From the NCBI GenBank assembly GCA_029891345.1, contig CM056997.1, positions 213,133,212-213,197,211 of the forward strand: a stretch of DNA of 64,000 nt, written 5' to 3'. The notes beneath the pieces were generated by a model. It saw only the letters and a program-made list of their open reading frames with translations, searched no databases and was not told the DNA's origin. Below, one piece after another: positions 49,041-59,585 of this stretch; position 1 is the stretch's first letter; each line of letters starts with the position of its first letter. Position numbers and translations under genes: made by a program. Source of the stretch: Dryococelus australis. Taxonomy: Eukaryota > Arthropoda > Insecta > Phasmatodea > Phasmatidae.

Positions 49041-49228
49041 TATTAAATAAAACTCCGGAGAAGTTAAGTTTACTAATGACAGGAACAGTATCAAACTCAA
49101 AAATACTGCATAAGAGTGGGCAATTTTCTTTCCATATTAAATAAAACTCCGTAGAAGTTAAGTTTACTAATGACAGGAACAGTATCAAACTCAAAAATAC
49201 TGCATAAGAGTGGGCAATTTTCTTTCCA
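49041..49228 (+). repeat. 94-bp tandem duplication
   Basis: TATTAAATAAAACTCCGGAG at 49041 and again at 49135 with a single G-to-T change; the rest is identical. It makes the minus-strand frame 49284-48991 look internally repeated, but that is a DNA effect. Confidence 0.95.
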
Positions 49229-49259
49229 TATTTAGTTATCCTATTGATATGGAACCGGT

Positions 49260-49460
49260 GGCTGTAAAGACAACTTTTCACCACCGAGATTCGACTTGTA
49301 ACCAGGGAGGAACTGCCCTAAGACTGTTCGGGAGTGATAAACATGGAGGATATTGCCGAGGGTTTTCTCCGAGTTCTTCCGTATCCCCCACCATTTGCAT
49401 CACAAAGCTTCTCCATCGCGTGTGGCACCTCATTTTATTACCTCGAGGAATACAGCTGCT
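49260..49460 (+). repeat. Probable SINE fragment sharing a core with the 55.3 kb SINE
   Basis: GAGGGTTTTCTCCGAG, TTCTTCCGTATCCCCCACC, then TTTGCATCAC lines up with GGCGGTTCTTCTCGGG, AATATCCCGTTTCCCCCACC, CCCTCATTCTG in the tRNA-derived SINE at 55345-55605. The tRNA-like head is not clear here. Short ORFs over it are chance. Confidence 0.5.
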
Positions 49461-50304
49461 GTTGGAAGTCAGGCTTTCTCGTATTTATTTTGCAAGTATG
49501 ATAAAATGTTCATTTGGTGTCGTTTCTTTACTTTTTTTGAGTGCTTAAATTAAACATTGTAGTGCTATCTACGTTGAAATTTACATAGTACACAATGCAT
49601 TTTATATAAATGTTATCTTATAAGTAAATGAGTTTGTCTTGTATTTTGATTAATATTTACATACACGATATTTAAAACGAAGACTGTGTAATATTCCATT
49701 ATTAATTAGTACACATTATTAATAACTAAGAATAATTGAGTGATATTGGCTGTAAACCAAAGAGTTAGTAGATTTTGCAATAGTTCAATACATAATAAGA
49801 TTATCGCTAATAATTAAAGTCATTTAATATATTTGATGGCATGTGTTGCAGAGTTAAATTTATCTGAAAATCATTTTATGCTAGTGGTGTATTTATGTAG
49901 TGACATCACTTGATGTTTTGTAATATTCTTATTTTTACACAAACTAAAACGTTAATGCAAACATATAAGTAATAATAACAAATACAACTTTGTTACAAAC
50001 GTTTCTACAAGATCATAATTTTCGTACATTCATTATGTTGACTTCATTGCTACCATATTTAATAATAAATTTTACCCATACACGAAAACCACAAAAGTAG
50101 CTGCAGACAATTACACACAACTCCCGACAAAGTAACAGGTTTTATTTTGTCACTTTTTTTACCACAGTATTGTTTATAAAACTACATATATCCATTCCCG
50201 ATTCTGAATGGGTGTGGGTACTGTACTCACACACGCCATTTTTTTTTTACTAGCTGTGCATGCATCTAATTGCTAGGATGTTTTTTTTTTAAGGTTGATT
50301 TTCA
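49461..50304. other. No recognised feature
   Basis: AT-rich DNA between the SINE fragment and the LINE. Confidence 0.4.
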
Positions 50305-52600
50305 GAAGTCTGTTCCAGTCGTGAACGGACTATAAATCCAGACATAAAACTTATTACTGAAACTGTAGCAGATACCCAATTTAAACAAACGAAGTTTATA
50401 AATAAATTACAATGTACCATAAAAATATATCCTGATATTGATTATATAATTACTCTAAAAAGACAGGTGCGAAATCAGGTGCAGAGAACAGGAACTCCCC
50501 AGGCTAGGACTCAATACAATAGATTAAAATCCCTAGTTGAACGTAAAGTTAAAGAACAGAAAATGAACAAATTTGGGAATCTTGTTAATGAAGTCGCTAA
50601 AAACCCCAATAAATGTGGAAGCTTACATGAACACGGTAAAAATAAACATATTCCCACCCCAGCTATTATCACAGAGACAGGAATTAAATATACTTCATAG
50701 GATAAAGCAAATGCTATCGCGGACATTTGAGAAAAACAATTTTCCTCTAATGAAGACTTAAATGGCAGACAATTCACACGAGATGTTACAGCACAAGTTA
50801 ATAATTACTTACAGCAAGTAACACACGCAGTGCCAGAGGAACTTACAATTTTTGAACTAATTAAAATAATCCAATCCAGGCCTAACAATGAAGCAGGCGG
50901 TACAGGTAAAATAATCCAATCCAGGCCTAACAATGAAGCAGGCGGTACAGGTAAAATAATCCAATCCAGGCCTAACAATGAAGCAGGCGGTACAGGTAAA
51001 ATAATCCAATCCAGGCCTAACAATGAAGCAGGCGGTACAGGTAAAATAATCCAATCCAGGCCTAACAATGAAGCAGGCGGTACAGGTAAAATAATCCAAT
51101 CCAGGCCTAACAATGAAGCAGGCGGTACAGGTAAAATAATCCAATCCAGGCCTAACAATGAAGCAGGCGGTACAGGTAAAATAATCCAATCCAGGCCTAA
51201 CAATGAAGCAGGCGGTACAGGTAAAATAATCCAATCCAGGCCTAACAATGAAGCAGGCGGTACAGGTAAAATAAATAATGAAACACTTAAAAACCTCCCT
51301 CTGAAGCATTCCAATATTTACAAGTTATGTTCAATGTCATGTTAACATATATAGTATATCCAGACCTGTGGGAAACAGCTAGAGTAATCACTATGCCCAA
51401 ACAGGGAAAAAAACCCTGCACTCCCGCGATACAGACGTACAATTAGTTTACTTAATAGTACGAGTAAAAACTGTGAAGAACCGTATTTACACGGCTCCAA
51501 AAACACGCCGATGAATACAATATAATCCCAGATTTTCAATTTGGTTTCAGGACAGCTCACTCTACAGCTCACCCACTTCTAAGAATCACAGGACACACTA
51601 CAGACGGTTTTAATGACAAAGCTAAAGCTTACACAGTCATCACAATGCTGGACGAGGAGAAGGCATTTGACAAGGTCTGGATTCCGGGATTAATACACAA
51701 ACTCATTAACTTGAATTTCCCTGATACGCATATTTATCTGATGGCTCACCATTTGTGGCAACGCAAATTTTATGTGGCGATAGATGGGCCTACATCTAGG
51801 GCTCTCGCCTCTCCCCTTTCGTCTACAACATATACACTTCAGATATCCCACATGCGGACAAATGTACGCTGACGACACGCCTGTAATTAAACAATCAGCT
51901 AACTTAAAATATGCCCTAGTATCCGTGCAAAAATAGCTCGCCGCATTAGAAATATGGTACACTCACTGGCGAGTTAAAATTAATGTTGCAAATTTAACCA
52001 ACTTAATTAATACAACAAAGTGCACCCAGCCTGACATGGAACTTAAAATCTTTAATACAAATATTCCAAATGTTAAATCTGCTAAATATTTAGGGCAAAC
52101 TTTATAAGATCACTTACATGGGCAGAGCACATTAAAATAATCCCTAATGTAGTTACAGGAAATTTGATAAGATTATATGTAATGCTCAAAGCACCTCGAT
52201 TCCCACGTAAAAAAAGCTACAGCTCTTTAAGAAAATCATTAGGCCCTTATTGCAGTATGGCTGTAAGTATGGGGTTACGCCACCCCAACACATATACAGA
52301 AAGTTAAAATAACACAGAATAAATTACTTAGAGCAATATTAGATGCAGGCTGGTATACTAGCAAAGAAACAATCCAACAGTTATTAAAAATTTTCTATAT
52401 TAAGTATGTAGTAATTTCTAGAAACAAAAACCTTTATGAAAGTCTCGGTGTTCATGATAACCCATTTATTAATGAAATACCTTAATATGACCCACTAGAG
52501 TCACGGAAATAGAAAAAAACCGCGGTTATCATAAATCTTAGCCCTGATTTCAACCCAAGGCTGCATCAATACGGTATGCTGGCATTTTCCACACATAAAT
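50305..52600 (+). mobile_element. 5'-truncated jockey-type LINE
   Basis: A non-LTR retrotransposon ORF2 remnant. The endonuclease is absent; homology starts in the basic linker before the RT (RNQVQRTGTPQAR..YNRLKSLVERKVKEQK). RT landmarks follow in order on the plus strand: PNNEAGGTG (family P-N-x-K-A-P-G-x-D), LKNLP, FQFGFRTAHST near 51535 (usual Q-x-G-F-R-x-x-x-S-T), LDEEKAFDKVW near 51645 (motif A), YADD at 51865-51876, and a thumb-like IIRPLLQYGC near 52230. Frame is broken at about 50698 (TAG), 50731 (TGA), 51310 and later. Ends around 52600 in AT-rich DNA. 5' truncation is usual for LINEs. Confidence 0.85.
50866..51270 (+). repeat. 45-bp x 9 perfect tandem array inside the LINE RT
   Basis: Nine identical 45-bp units beginning ATAATCCAATCCAGGCC. 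Each encodes I-I-Q-S-R-P-N-N-E-A-G-G-T-G-K in the RT frame. One unit fits the jockey RT consensus, so eight are extra (360 bp). 45 is a multiple of three, so the frame is kept, but the LINE was already broken by upstream stops. The array is open on both strands in several frames, giving ORFs of 150-171 codons that are not genes. Confidence 0.97.
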
Positions 52601-54039
52601 AAATTTAATAAATGGGGTTAATAGATTAACATTCACAACACAACACTAAACAAACATAAACGAACCCCCCTATCCCCCCCCCCCCCGTTTGAGCAGGTGT
52701 ATGATTGACTCGCTTTAGAGTTCTGTGCCTTTGTATTAGGGTTAACATCACCTCCCACACTGTGGAATAAGCCCGTCTGGGTAGCTTCACTGCCAGTTCC
52801 GGTGACATCTACAGAGCGGTAACCGCAAACTACTAAAACGATTAAAATACCCACTATAAAAGGGAAAATTAGGGAGCTTTAATTCAAACCACATTTTCAC
52901 TATTCTTGGGCCGGCGGAATTCTCTGATCGGTCCGGGACAAAATAACGACACATCAACCAAAACTACCTACACCAAGGCATTTCTCGAAACAGTGGAGAC
53001 GAGCGGAGTTGCCGCATCTAAATAACACAAGGCAGTATAAACTTGACACACAGAGTCCTCCCATGGGACTCGTACTTACTTAAACCGTGTCAAGGCAACT
53101 CATGTGGTTGCACTGACAGTCAATGTTCGCCCCACTCTGTCGTCAGGAATCCAGGCCGAGAGGCACACATGGGAGGTCAGGACTGGGTTAGAGGGCCTCA
53201 TTGTTAGGTTAATTATTACTTTAAAAATCACATAAAAAGTATAACATTTTAAAACAAAGTAAAAAAATTTAAAATTTCTCAAAATCAAATAAGAGAAAAT
53301 TTGTAAAAATCTTTAAAAATTCTAAAATAATAGATTAAAGACTGCAAGGCCAGTTTTCTAGTTTTTAAGAGTGTGATAGACCCCCGTGGGAACTCCGCGT
53401 CCAACGGCAAGATGCGAGGGAGCCATACAGGCGATACTAACTCTCACACCTAGTGCCTCATCGCCCCTACACGCAGGGCTCTGAAGCTGCGTGCAGTACT
53501 TCCGCTGTAACATAAGGGTTTTATTAGACGCGGTGAAAGAAAACAGATTAAACTACTCCCCTGTTTTTGTACTTTTCTCTTGCCGCTTAAGGAAACTGCT
53601 CATGTAAAATTTAAAATTTGCTATATTTGACCATTTTCACGAATTTTTTCCCCAACAATACATTCAATACAACAAAATTAAAAAAATGGGGACCTAGACA
53701 ATTGTTTTATTTTATCTTTCCTGAAAAAAAGTCGTCTTTACAGAACATTTATTTTACCGAGATACGCGTATCCGTGCAAACAACTATTTGACAAAAAATG
53801 CGGGGGTCCATCCCACGCGGACATTCTATAAATGATGCTCTTTGGCAGGCTGATGTAGATACATCAGCTTCACTGGTAAACCCTAGTTTTGACCATGGCT
53901 GGCAACAGTCAACAGTCCTGATACATATGGTGCCAGGAAAGTGTATTAATAACCTGCAACGTTCTTCACAAATGCCACACGATGAAACGACCGAAGAGTA
54001 AGAACGTGGCCGGACCCTGAATTCTCAGTAGCGGAAGAA
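52601..54039. other. No recognised gene
   Basis: Mixed composition. A C-rich run at 52670-52687; GC-richer patches at 52900-53200 and 53380-53520. No domain or repeat partner identified. Confidence 0.4.
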
Positions 54040-54165
54040 CTGATGTCCCAATCAAGGCTGTCGATGAGCAGCAGGGACTCACCGACACACTACACACGCG
54101 AGTTCAACTAGCATCCTGCAAACAACACTACAGACATCACGGCACTACAACACGCCAGTCGGGGT
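54040..54165 (+). repeat. Dispersed repeat, copy 1 (partner at 54.85 kb)
   Basis: CGATGAGCAGCAGG..ACTCACC, CTACACACGCGAGTTCAACTA and CAGACATCACGGCACTACAA with CACGCCAG recur in the same order at 54850-54970. Moderate identity. No coding capacity. Confidence 0.6.
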
Positions 54166-54849
54166 GGGGAGCTTCATTCCCTCGCCGATAACACTTACAC
54201 GTAAATTTATTAAGATAGCAACAATGGCTACACAGCTACAGATACGGGTCCGGTGCCCAGCTAAAACATATACATTGCAGCCCGCCGCCGACTCAATGAT
54301 TTGACCCAAGTCTGTCGGGCTGCATTTTCAGTTGCAACCCACCATACGGGTTATGGGAACTTCGGCTCGTGGTCTCGTGACAGCACGGCCTCCGGGGGCA
54401 TATGAGAGATCGGCGGCGGCGAAAACAAAACGGGGACACTGGTGCCAGCAACACCACAAACTTCCACACAGTGTAGTGTAAACTCGGACACGGTGACATG
54501 TGCGAGTTGGCGGAAATTCTGTACGTGCATGTTCCAGTACAAGACACTCATTGTCAAATTAAAATCATACCATCAGCATATCCGGGAAGTAACCACAATA
54601 ACAAAAATACAAGCTATTTTAATCGAAGCCATAAGTTACTTGGGTGATTTAAACGGCTAACACAACGCACAAAATACTACATCTACTAAATCACCTACAG
54701 CGAGGCAGTGTTCTTCAATTTTGTCCCAACCAGAGAATTGTGTCGCCTAGGGAATTTCGGCGCGGTATGTGTAAATAGGCTGCGAGTGGCCTAGGGCTTG
54801 ACACCACTACACACGACGGTATTTCTCGCCCCACACGACACAAATTGAC
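54166..54849. other. Between repeat copies, no recognised gene
   Basis: GC-richer patch at 54290-54510 with overlapping chance frames on both strands (54293-54557 minus, 54442-54660 plus); no domain recognised. Confidence 0.4.
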
Positions 54850-54970
54850 GATGGGGAGCAGCTGTACAGAACTCACCCACATAATACTACACGCACGAGT
54901 TTAACTAATCACTTGCTTATATTGTCAACACGCTAGACAGATATCACGACATTACAACACGCCAGATTCT
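54850..54970 (+). repeat. Dispersed repeat, copy 2
   Basis: Partner of 54040-54165, about 800 bp downstream in the same orientation: CGATGGGGAGCAGC..ACTCACC, CTACACGCACGAGTTTAACTA, CAGATATCACGACATTACAA, CACGCCAG. Confidence 0.6.
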
Positions 54971-55344
54971 AGAAAAAGCACTGTACACCTGTAAAGTAAG
55001 GGAGGAGAGGCGGTGTTTTAAACTGTGAACAAAGAACTCATATTGCAGACTCAGTTATTCTTTTTGCCAACACTTATTTCATTTGTCTGTTATCTTAGGG
55101 TAAACTTATTTGTAAGTTTTGTATTATATTGGCGTTGTTACTATACTGCATTTAGTAAGCAAGTGCATTTGATAATGCAAATTGTTTTGTTAGTGAGTTA
55201 TGAAACCTTAAGAACATTACAATTTTAGCAGTATTACCGACACTGTACTATTGGTCATTCGAACTTATTCGTACTTAAAATGTAAACTTGGCACTTCAGC
55301 CGAAATAATGTTTAACATCTGCAGACCTTTTTAACAATCAGGGC

Positions 55345-55605
55345 TGCGGTGGACGAGCGATTAGCACGCTCGCTTCCCACCAAAGTTAACCGGGTTCAAT
55401 CCCCGGCTGTCACCGGACTTTAGCATGTGGGAATCGTGCCGGTCGATGCCGTTGGTCGGCGGTTCTTCTCGGGAATATCCCGTTTCCCCCACCCCCTCAT
55501 TCTGGTGCCGCTCCGTACTCACCTCAATCACCCTCATTGGCTCTGAAGACCTCGCTGTTACGAGCTGCCCAAATCTCTTCACTCACTTCTAAACAAACTA
55601 TGCAA
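55345..55605 (+). mobile_element. tRNA-derived SINE
   Basis: The head is tRNA-like: box-A-type GGTGGACGAGCGATTAGC (55350-55367) and box-B-type GGGTTCAATCCCC (55391-55403), about 35 bp apart as in an RNA polymerase III internal promoter. The body has GGTTCTTCTCGGG and CCCGTTTCCCCCACCCCCTC, and the tail ends with CAATAATAGCAATAATA, a short repeat tail as used for LINE-driven retroposition. A minus-strand open frame across it is not a gene. Confidence 0.8.
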
Positions 55606-56815
55606 ACACAATAATAGCAATAATATATTGATGCGAAGTAAGTAATTTGTTCTCAAAGTATAACAGGTGCCATTTATGTAGTTAAGTTCGGTTGTTTCAT
55701 ATTGCGACAATCAAGGAAAACTATAAACAAGCCAAATTTAAAGTCTTCTTCCCATAAATAGATTTAATTTGTTAATAAAGAGAGCTCAAAGGTTATGTGA
55801 AAATGAAAAATTATTGACTGTCTTAAAAAATATTATTAACCATGCAATCTTACTTAATAAGTTTCTAATAATAAAAATAATTTAAACACATAAGCTTGCA
55901 CAAAACAGTAGATTTTAAATGCATTCTGAATCTCATATATCAAGTTGTAAATATTCGAGCATTTTTCACTTAACGGCCACTGCTGATAATAAGAATATAC
56001 CGGCAAACACTCACTAATTATTAGAACAGTTTCCGCAGTATTAAGTAAAATGCAAGATCGTTTCAGACACTCTGTATTCAAAATTCAAATGTTAGGTGTG
56101 TCCAATAAATGCCATCGCATTATATTAAGGAACTGCAAAGGCAGTTAAATCAATTCTTAACACTGCTGTCCTCGGAGCATTCAGTGTAATTTAACTTGGA
56201 CAACAATGGAGTACTTGATTAGCTGTATCATTCTGTTTTTCTATGTTTCTTCTCACTCAACCCTTGAAATATCTTTTTGGCCGCCCCGGTTGATTGACAT
56301 TCAATGCTGAAGGAATATTACCTATCCCTCTAAGTCAATCATTATTTTGAAAAAATGAATTTGTCTTCCTTCGTTTCAAGTGAGACTTAAATTGAGAAAA
56401 ACATATATGACTTATTTCACTTGTTTGAATAATTTGCTTAGACTAATGTATGATTTTCTGAAGATTATATTTTTTCGTCAGGGTTTAGTAAATTTTGCAA
56501 CTACGTCATGCTGATTCACTCTATTCAAGTCACTACATTAGCTTCCAATGACCAAGCAACAAAATATGAGCAATTTTAAACAGACACAAAGAAGTTGTCA
56601 AAAAATACACATTATAAAAACTAATTCTTGACTTTTTAATAATGTTGCAATAAAACGAAATCTCTGAAAATAACAAAAATCTGCAACAGAATTATTTTTA
56701 TGAAACCGTAAACTAGAAACCTTTAGAATTTATATTACAGTATAAGAAAATATTTTGATATGCTATCTCTTCCCCCCTCCCCCTCACTTCTTAAAAAAAC
56801 TTCTTTTTTTTTTTT
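55606..56815. other. No recognised feature
   Basis: AT-rich. A T-rich tract at 56800-56817 precedes the next entry. Confidence 0.4.
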
Positions 56816-56819
56816 TAGA

Positions 56820-57184
56820 TATTGTATCATAGTCACACAAAACACAAAGAATATCGAGAGAAGGCATGTCCACTACAAAATCCGACGGATCATTTACGAC
56901 TTGTAGTGCCTCTGTGTGGCGCGGAACGATTCCCTAGATACGTATTTAAAGAGACAGGTGTTGTTCGCGAAAATATTTCAATACCAGTTGTACTCCAAAG
57001 CACTCTTGTTCATATGCACTTTCGTGGTTGGATGATATCAAATGCCACGTGCCTCAAGTGTATATCCGCCGCGTATCATGGATGTTCGGTATCAGAGTAC
57101 TTCATTACGACTGGCCCAGTCAAATATGTCTTCTCGTGTAGACATGCGGTCAACAACCAAGGGATGTTGTGGTTGAGGACGTAG
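56820..57184 (+). CDS. Unidentified 120-codon ORF, possible terminal exon
   Basis: An open frame directly follows a strong acceptor-like tract (CTTCTTTTTTTTTTTTAG at about 56801-56818). The protein is not low-complexity and has six or more Cys, several His (C-L-K-C-I-S-A-A-Y-H, C-R-H-A), but no family I recognise. The last codons run into TAG at 57182-57184. Against a gene: no partner exon can be shown, and one frame of this length is expected by chance in 64 kb. Start at MYHS is arbitrary if it is an internal or last exon. Confidence 0.25.
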
Positions 57185-57321
57185 GATGTTGAAGTCTAGC
57201 GTGGCCATAAATATCTTCGCGAAATACACATGTCTCTACGTATTTAAGTTTAGCATATGGTTATTTACCGATGAATAAAGTGATATTTAAATAATCGAAT
57301 TTTGACCACATAAATCAACAA

Positions 57322-57562
57322 TATTTTGCAGTTCACGGTAAGGTGAGCATTTTTGAAGCTGTTTCATCAGACATATTTAACCGATGAATACATTTCATCG
57401 TGGCCTCGGACTTTTGGTTTTGGGTACGGTGAATGAATACACTGTGTTTATTACTCACATGGCAGGGTTTACATTAACAAGAGGTGGAAGGATATAAATA
57501 GGCCGAAAGAAAAAAAGTAACTAGGGCTTCAAAAGTGCTAATTTTACAGTGAATGGCCTATA
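57322..57562 (+). mobile_element. TA-target MITE, copy A
   Basis: About 240 bp with terminal inverted repeats: GTTCACGGTAAGGTGAGCA at the left and GTGCTAATTTTACAGTGAATGGCCTATA at the right. Compared with copies at 59.5-61.9 and 63.1 kb the consensus end is TATAGGCCGTTCACG.TAAAGTGAGCACTT. Internal DNA (TTTGGTTTTGGGTACGGTGA, ACACTGTGTTTATTACTCAC) matches copy B closely and copy C less so. TA flanks fit a TA target-site duplication, as in Tc1/mariner-like elements. Confidence 0.8.
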
Positions 57563-58582
57563 CCTATACGCCGTGCATATTGAAATTCTCGTGAAGCCCC
57601 AGCGATCGCATCCTGATATAAATTAAAAATGAACTTGTAATTTCACTCTGAATTTGTTTTGTACTTTTACGAAATATTTATAAAATATAATTCAATCCTT
57701 TGAAAAATGGTTTGCTAATAAACTTACAGGAGAAGATTTTGCAATAATTCAAAATCTTTGTACTAGCGAACAATCGCTTTTAGTCGGAAAGTAAATTGAC
57801 AAACCATCACATTCTGCAATGCAATTTAAACAACCGAATGTGTGTATGTACGACATGTTTCTGAATAACAAACTTAGAAGTTGGTACGTTTCATACATCA
57901 GCGTTCTTCAAAGTTTACAGAATCTCGTAGTTTTATTCTGCTTTCCTACGAAAGACAATGCTCGTGCGATCATGCGACCGTCTACGTCAGTGTCATCTCC
58001 CATTCCCCAGCAATAACTATTTCATCCAACTGAACAGATTGTAACAAGATTTTGTACATTTTGTGCCAAATAACTTTCGTCCCGATGCAAAATTTCATAA
58101 AAGAATGTAGTTATAAAACTACGAAAGTGCAAAACTGCAGTCCAGCTGTTTGCGTACAATACCCTTCTGATGCAGAGGCGTGACCAAAAGTTTCTCAAGG
58201 GCCAGTGAGGGGGGGGGGGGGTGTTACATTGATTGAAGTGAAGGGAAGAAGTTAGCACGGTCATAAACGGTTCTTACGTATGTGTTGATTAGGACAAATT
58301 CATGGAGCTAATTAGCGAGCAGTATAATAAACTGCATGATAGCGAATAGCAACTGTATATTTTTATCACAATCAAGGGATTATTATTAATTTTAATAAAA
58401 ATTGTTGTGACAACCTAATTGGCAAAAAGAAAAGAAAAAAGGTGGCAGGTGTACAACTAGAAATCCCTCCCTGCTACCCCCCTGTTCTGATGAGCAGTAA
58501 TTCTCTAAATAATAAATAATAACAATTCTTACCAACGAATAATTTTTGCACATGCTACCCACGTACTGATAATTACGCAAAG

Positions 58583-58828
<246 letters not shown>

Positions 58829-59383
58829 CATTTCGTTATTTTAATATTAGTTATATATATATATATTTATTTGATACTCTTTGATCTGCATAATACAAAT
58901 GACTGTTGTCCCAAAATCTCATAAAGAATATAAAATGTAATGTAATGATTTTGCCTAATTAACAGATATGACATGACATGAAGTGAAAGTAACGGACCAG
59001 ACTGCAGAACAAGGTGTGTTAGTTATACGCTTGCAGATTGCGGTCGTCACCGAGTCAGCTGGCTCGAGTATCGTTTTTTAGTTTCACAAAAATATATATG
59101 CTGTGTATATGCATTATTCCAGCCTATTGTTTCATTTAAGAAGGTGCCATTGGCACGCGTGTTTGCCGACGTTATGCTCACAGGGCCTACAGTCAGAGAT
59201 GCGTATAAAAAACAGTAGAATACATTTTTTATTGTGACGCTAAATCATATTGGCAGTCTCATTGTTATTTAAAAAATAACCAACTCAAGGATACTAGTAG
59301 GCTTCAGTCCAGTAGTGAAACCGATCGAAAGTCGATGTGTGTGATGTTTGGATGATGAAATTAAAATCACACTTCCATGTTAT

Positions 59384-59520
59384 GTGTAAATTAACACAGT
59401 GTAGTGGTAAAATGAAATAAAATGTTTGGTAATATTACACATACATGGCCAGTGTAAAGTTACAAGATGTAGGAGAAAAAAGGTAGTGACAAGTATAGTA
59501 AAATTACACCTACATATTAT
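59384..59520 (+). repeat. Tandem repeat, part left of copy B
   Basis: GTGTAAATTAACACAGTGTAGTGG...TTGGTAATATTACACATACATGG...AAAATTACACCTACATATTAT. The same unit (about 130 bp) resumes directly to the right of the transposon at 61920, showing that the transposon inserted into this repeat. Confidence 0.8.
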
Positions 59521-59585
59521 TATAGGCCGTTCACGATAAAGTGAGCACTTTTGAAACACTAGTACTTTTTTCTTTCAACCTATTT

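Noticed and set aside
50805..51345. Long repetitive ORFs on both strands (150-171 codons)
   Set aside because: Products of the 45-bp array, whose length is a multiple of three; the plus-strand frame is simply the LINE RT frame and the others are shadows.
55345..55420. Functional tRNA gene
   Set aside because: Box A and B are present but the acceptor and anticodon arms do not pair properly, and the sequence continues into a SINE body.
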